From: Thioalkalivibrio sulfidiphilus
Lineage (GTDB): Bacteria > Pseudomonadota > Gammaproteobacteria > Ectothiorhodospirales > Ectothiorhodospiraceae
Assembly: GCF_000377945.1 (NCBI RefSeq)
Contig: NZ_KB898949.1
Location: 1 to 37,085 of the forward strand
Reading direction: 5' to 3'
Length of the DNA stretch: 37,085 nt
Below the pieces are notes generated by a model, which worked only from the letters and a program-made list of their open reading frames with translations, searched no databases and was not told the origin of the DNA. Below are positions 36,947 through 37,085 of this stretch, piece after piece. Position 1 is the stretch's first letter, and the number at the start of each line of letters is the position of its first letter. The position numbers were made by a program, and so were the translations under genes.

Positions 36947-37085
36947 CCCCGTTGCACGGGGCTCGGGTTACTTTTCTTGCTTGTCCAAGAAAAGTAACCA
37001 AAAGAAGGACACCCCGATGCCGCACCCGCTGTTCGCGGGTGCCCTGCGTTGCTCGGCTTCGAGGGGGTCGCCTGACAGGCCGTCC
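36947..37085. repeat. Structured repeat with three hairpins, cut by the window end
   Basis: CCCCGT/ACGGGG (36947-36961) is followed by a 14-bp perfect stem, GGTTACTTTTCTTG with CAAGAAAAGTAACC (36966-36999). GCACCCGC/GCGGGTGC (37022-37042) forms the third hairpin. The GTTACTTTTCTT...AAGAAAAGTAAC block followed by AAAAGAAG is familiar as an intergenic repeat of several proteobacteria and gives rise to spurious short ORFs. Whether it is an RNA gene or a repeat cannot be settled, since it runs off the window. Confidence 0.6.

Overview
The window is high-GC chromosomal DNA from a gammaproteobacterium. Three conserved gene orders support this: iscS-iscU-iscA-hscB-hscA-fdx-iscX, then ndk-rlmN-pilW-rodZ-hisS-yfgM-bamB-der, and smc-zipA-ligA. 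Together with a glcDEF glycolate oxidase, a queF of the short class and a cyanobacterium/plant-type D-ribulose kinase, the gene set would fit an autotrophic Ectothiorhodospiraceae/Chromatiales bacterium (Thioalkalivibrio-like). That placement is inference; no rRNA or marker phylogeny is possible here. I saw no tRNA, rRNA, CRISPR array, intact transposase or prophage gene.

Layout. 1-4161 (+): end of iscS and the rest of the Fe-S assembly operon. 4162-4454: a repeat cluster, then a possible promoter and hairpin leader for ndk. 4455-12659 (+): ndk, rlmN, pilW, rodZ, hisS, yfgM, bamB, der; ispG, usually between rodZ and hisS, is absent. 12865-13680 (-): M23 peptidase. 13681-14289: a repeat-rich stretch containing a duplicated copy of the aminotransferase leader. 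14290-15456 (+): aminotransferase; 15602-16006 (+): mscL with terminator. 16084-16225: decayed 3' end of a tspO-like gene. 16491-21202 (-): glcD-glcE-glcF and an AEC-family carrier. 21373-21468 (-): decayed 5' end of a cysZ-like gene. 21508-23144 (+): two alpha/beta hydrolases, the second with its 3' end duplicated. 23681-25454 (-): D-ribulose kinase and queF. 25640-33930 (+): smc, zipA, ligA, motA, motB. 34306-34911 (+): DUF938 methyltransferase. 35053-36845 (-): yciB, yciI and a parvulin lipoprotein. 36846-37085: start of a structured repeat cut by the window end.

The genes are mostly housekeeping. The unusual content lies between them. First, an element with the core TTTGGGACATCC occurs at two loci, and at each it sits between two perfect direct copies of the adjacent gene's terminus (128 bp at 13892/14173; 213 bp at 23038/23310). 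Both loci show stuttered copies of the element's 5' end. Second, about nine intergenic arrays have a strict 7-nt period with different heptads at each site, commonly start at a stop codon, and are often arranged as inverted pairs. Third, a separate set of arrays has an 8-9 nt period (CTCTGTGNC, CTTCGCGNC). Fourth, REP-like palindromes bounded by GTAGG and CCTAC occur in most long gaps, one of them supplying a stop codon. These repeat classes nest in each other in a recurrent arrangement and are the best candidates for something undescribed.
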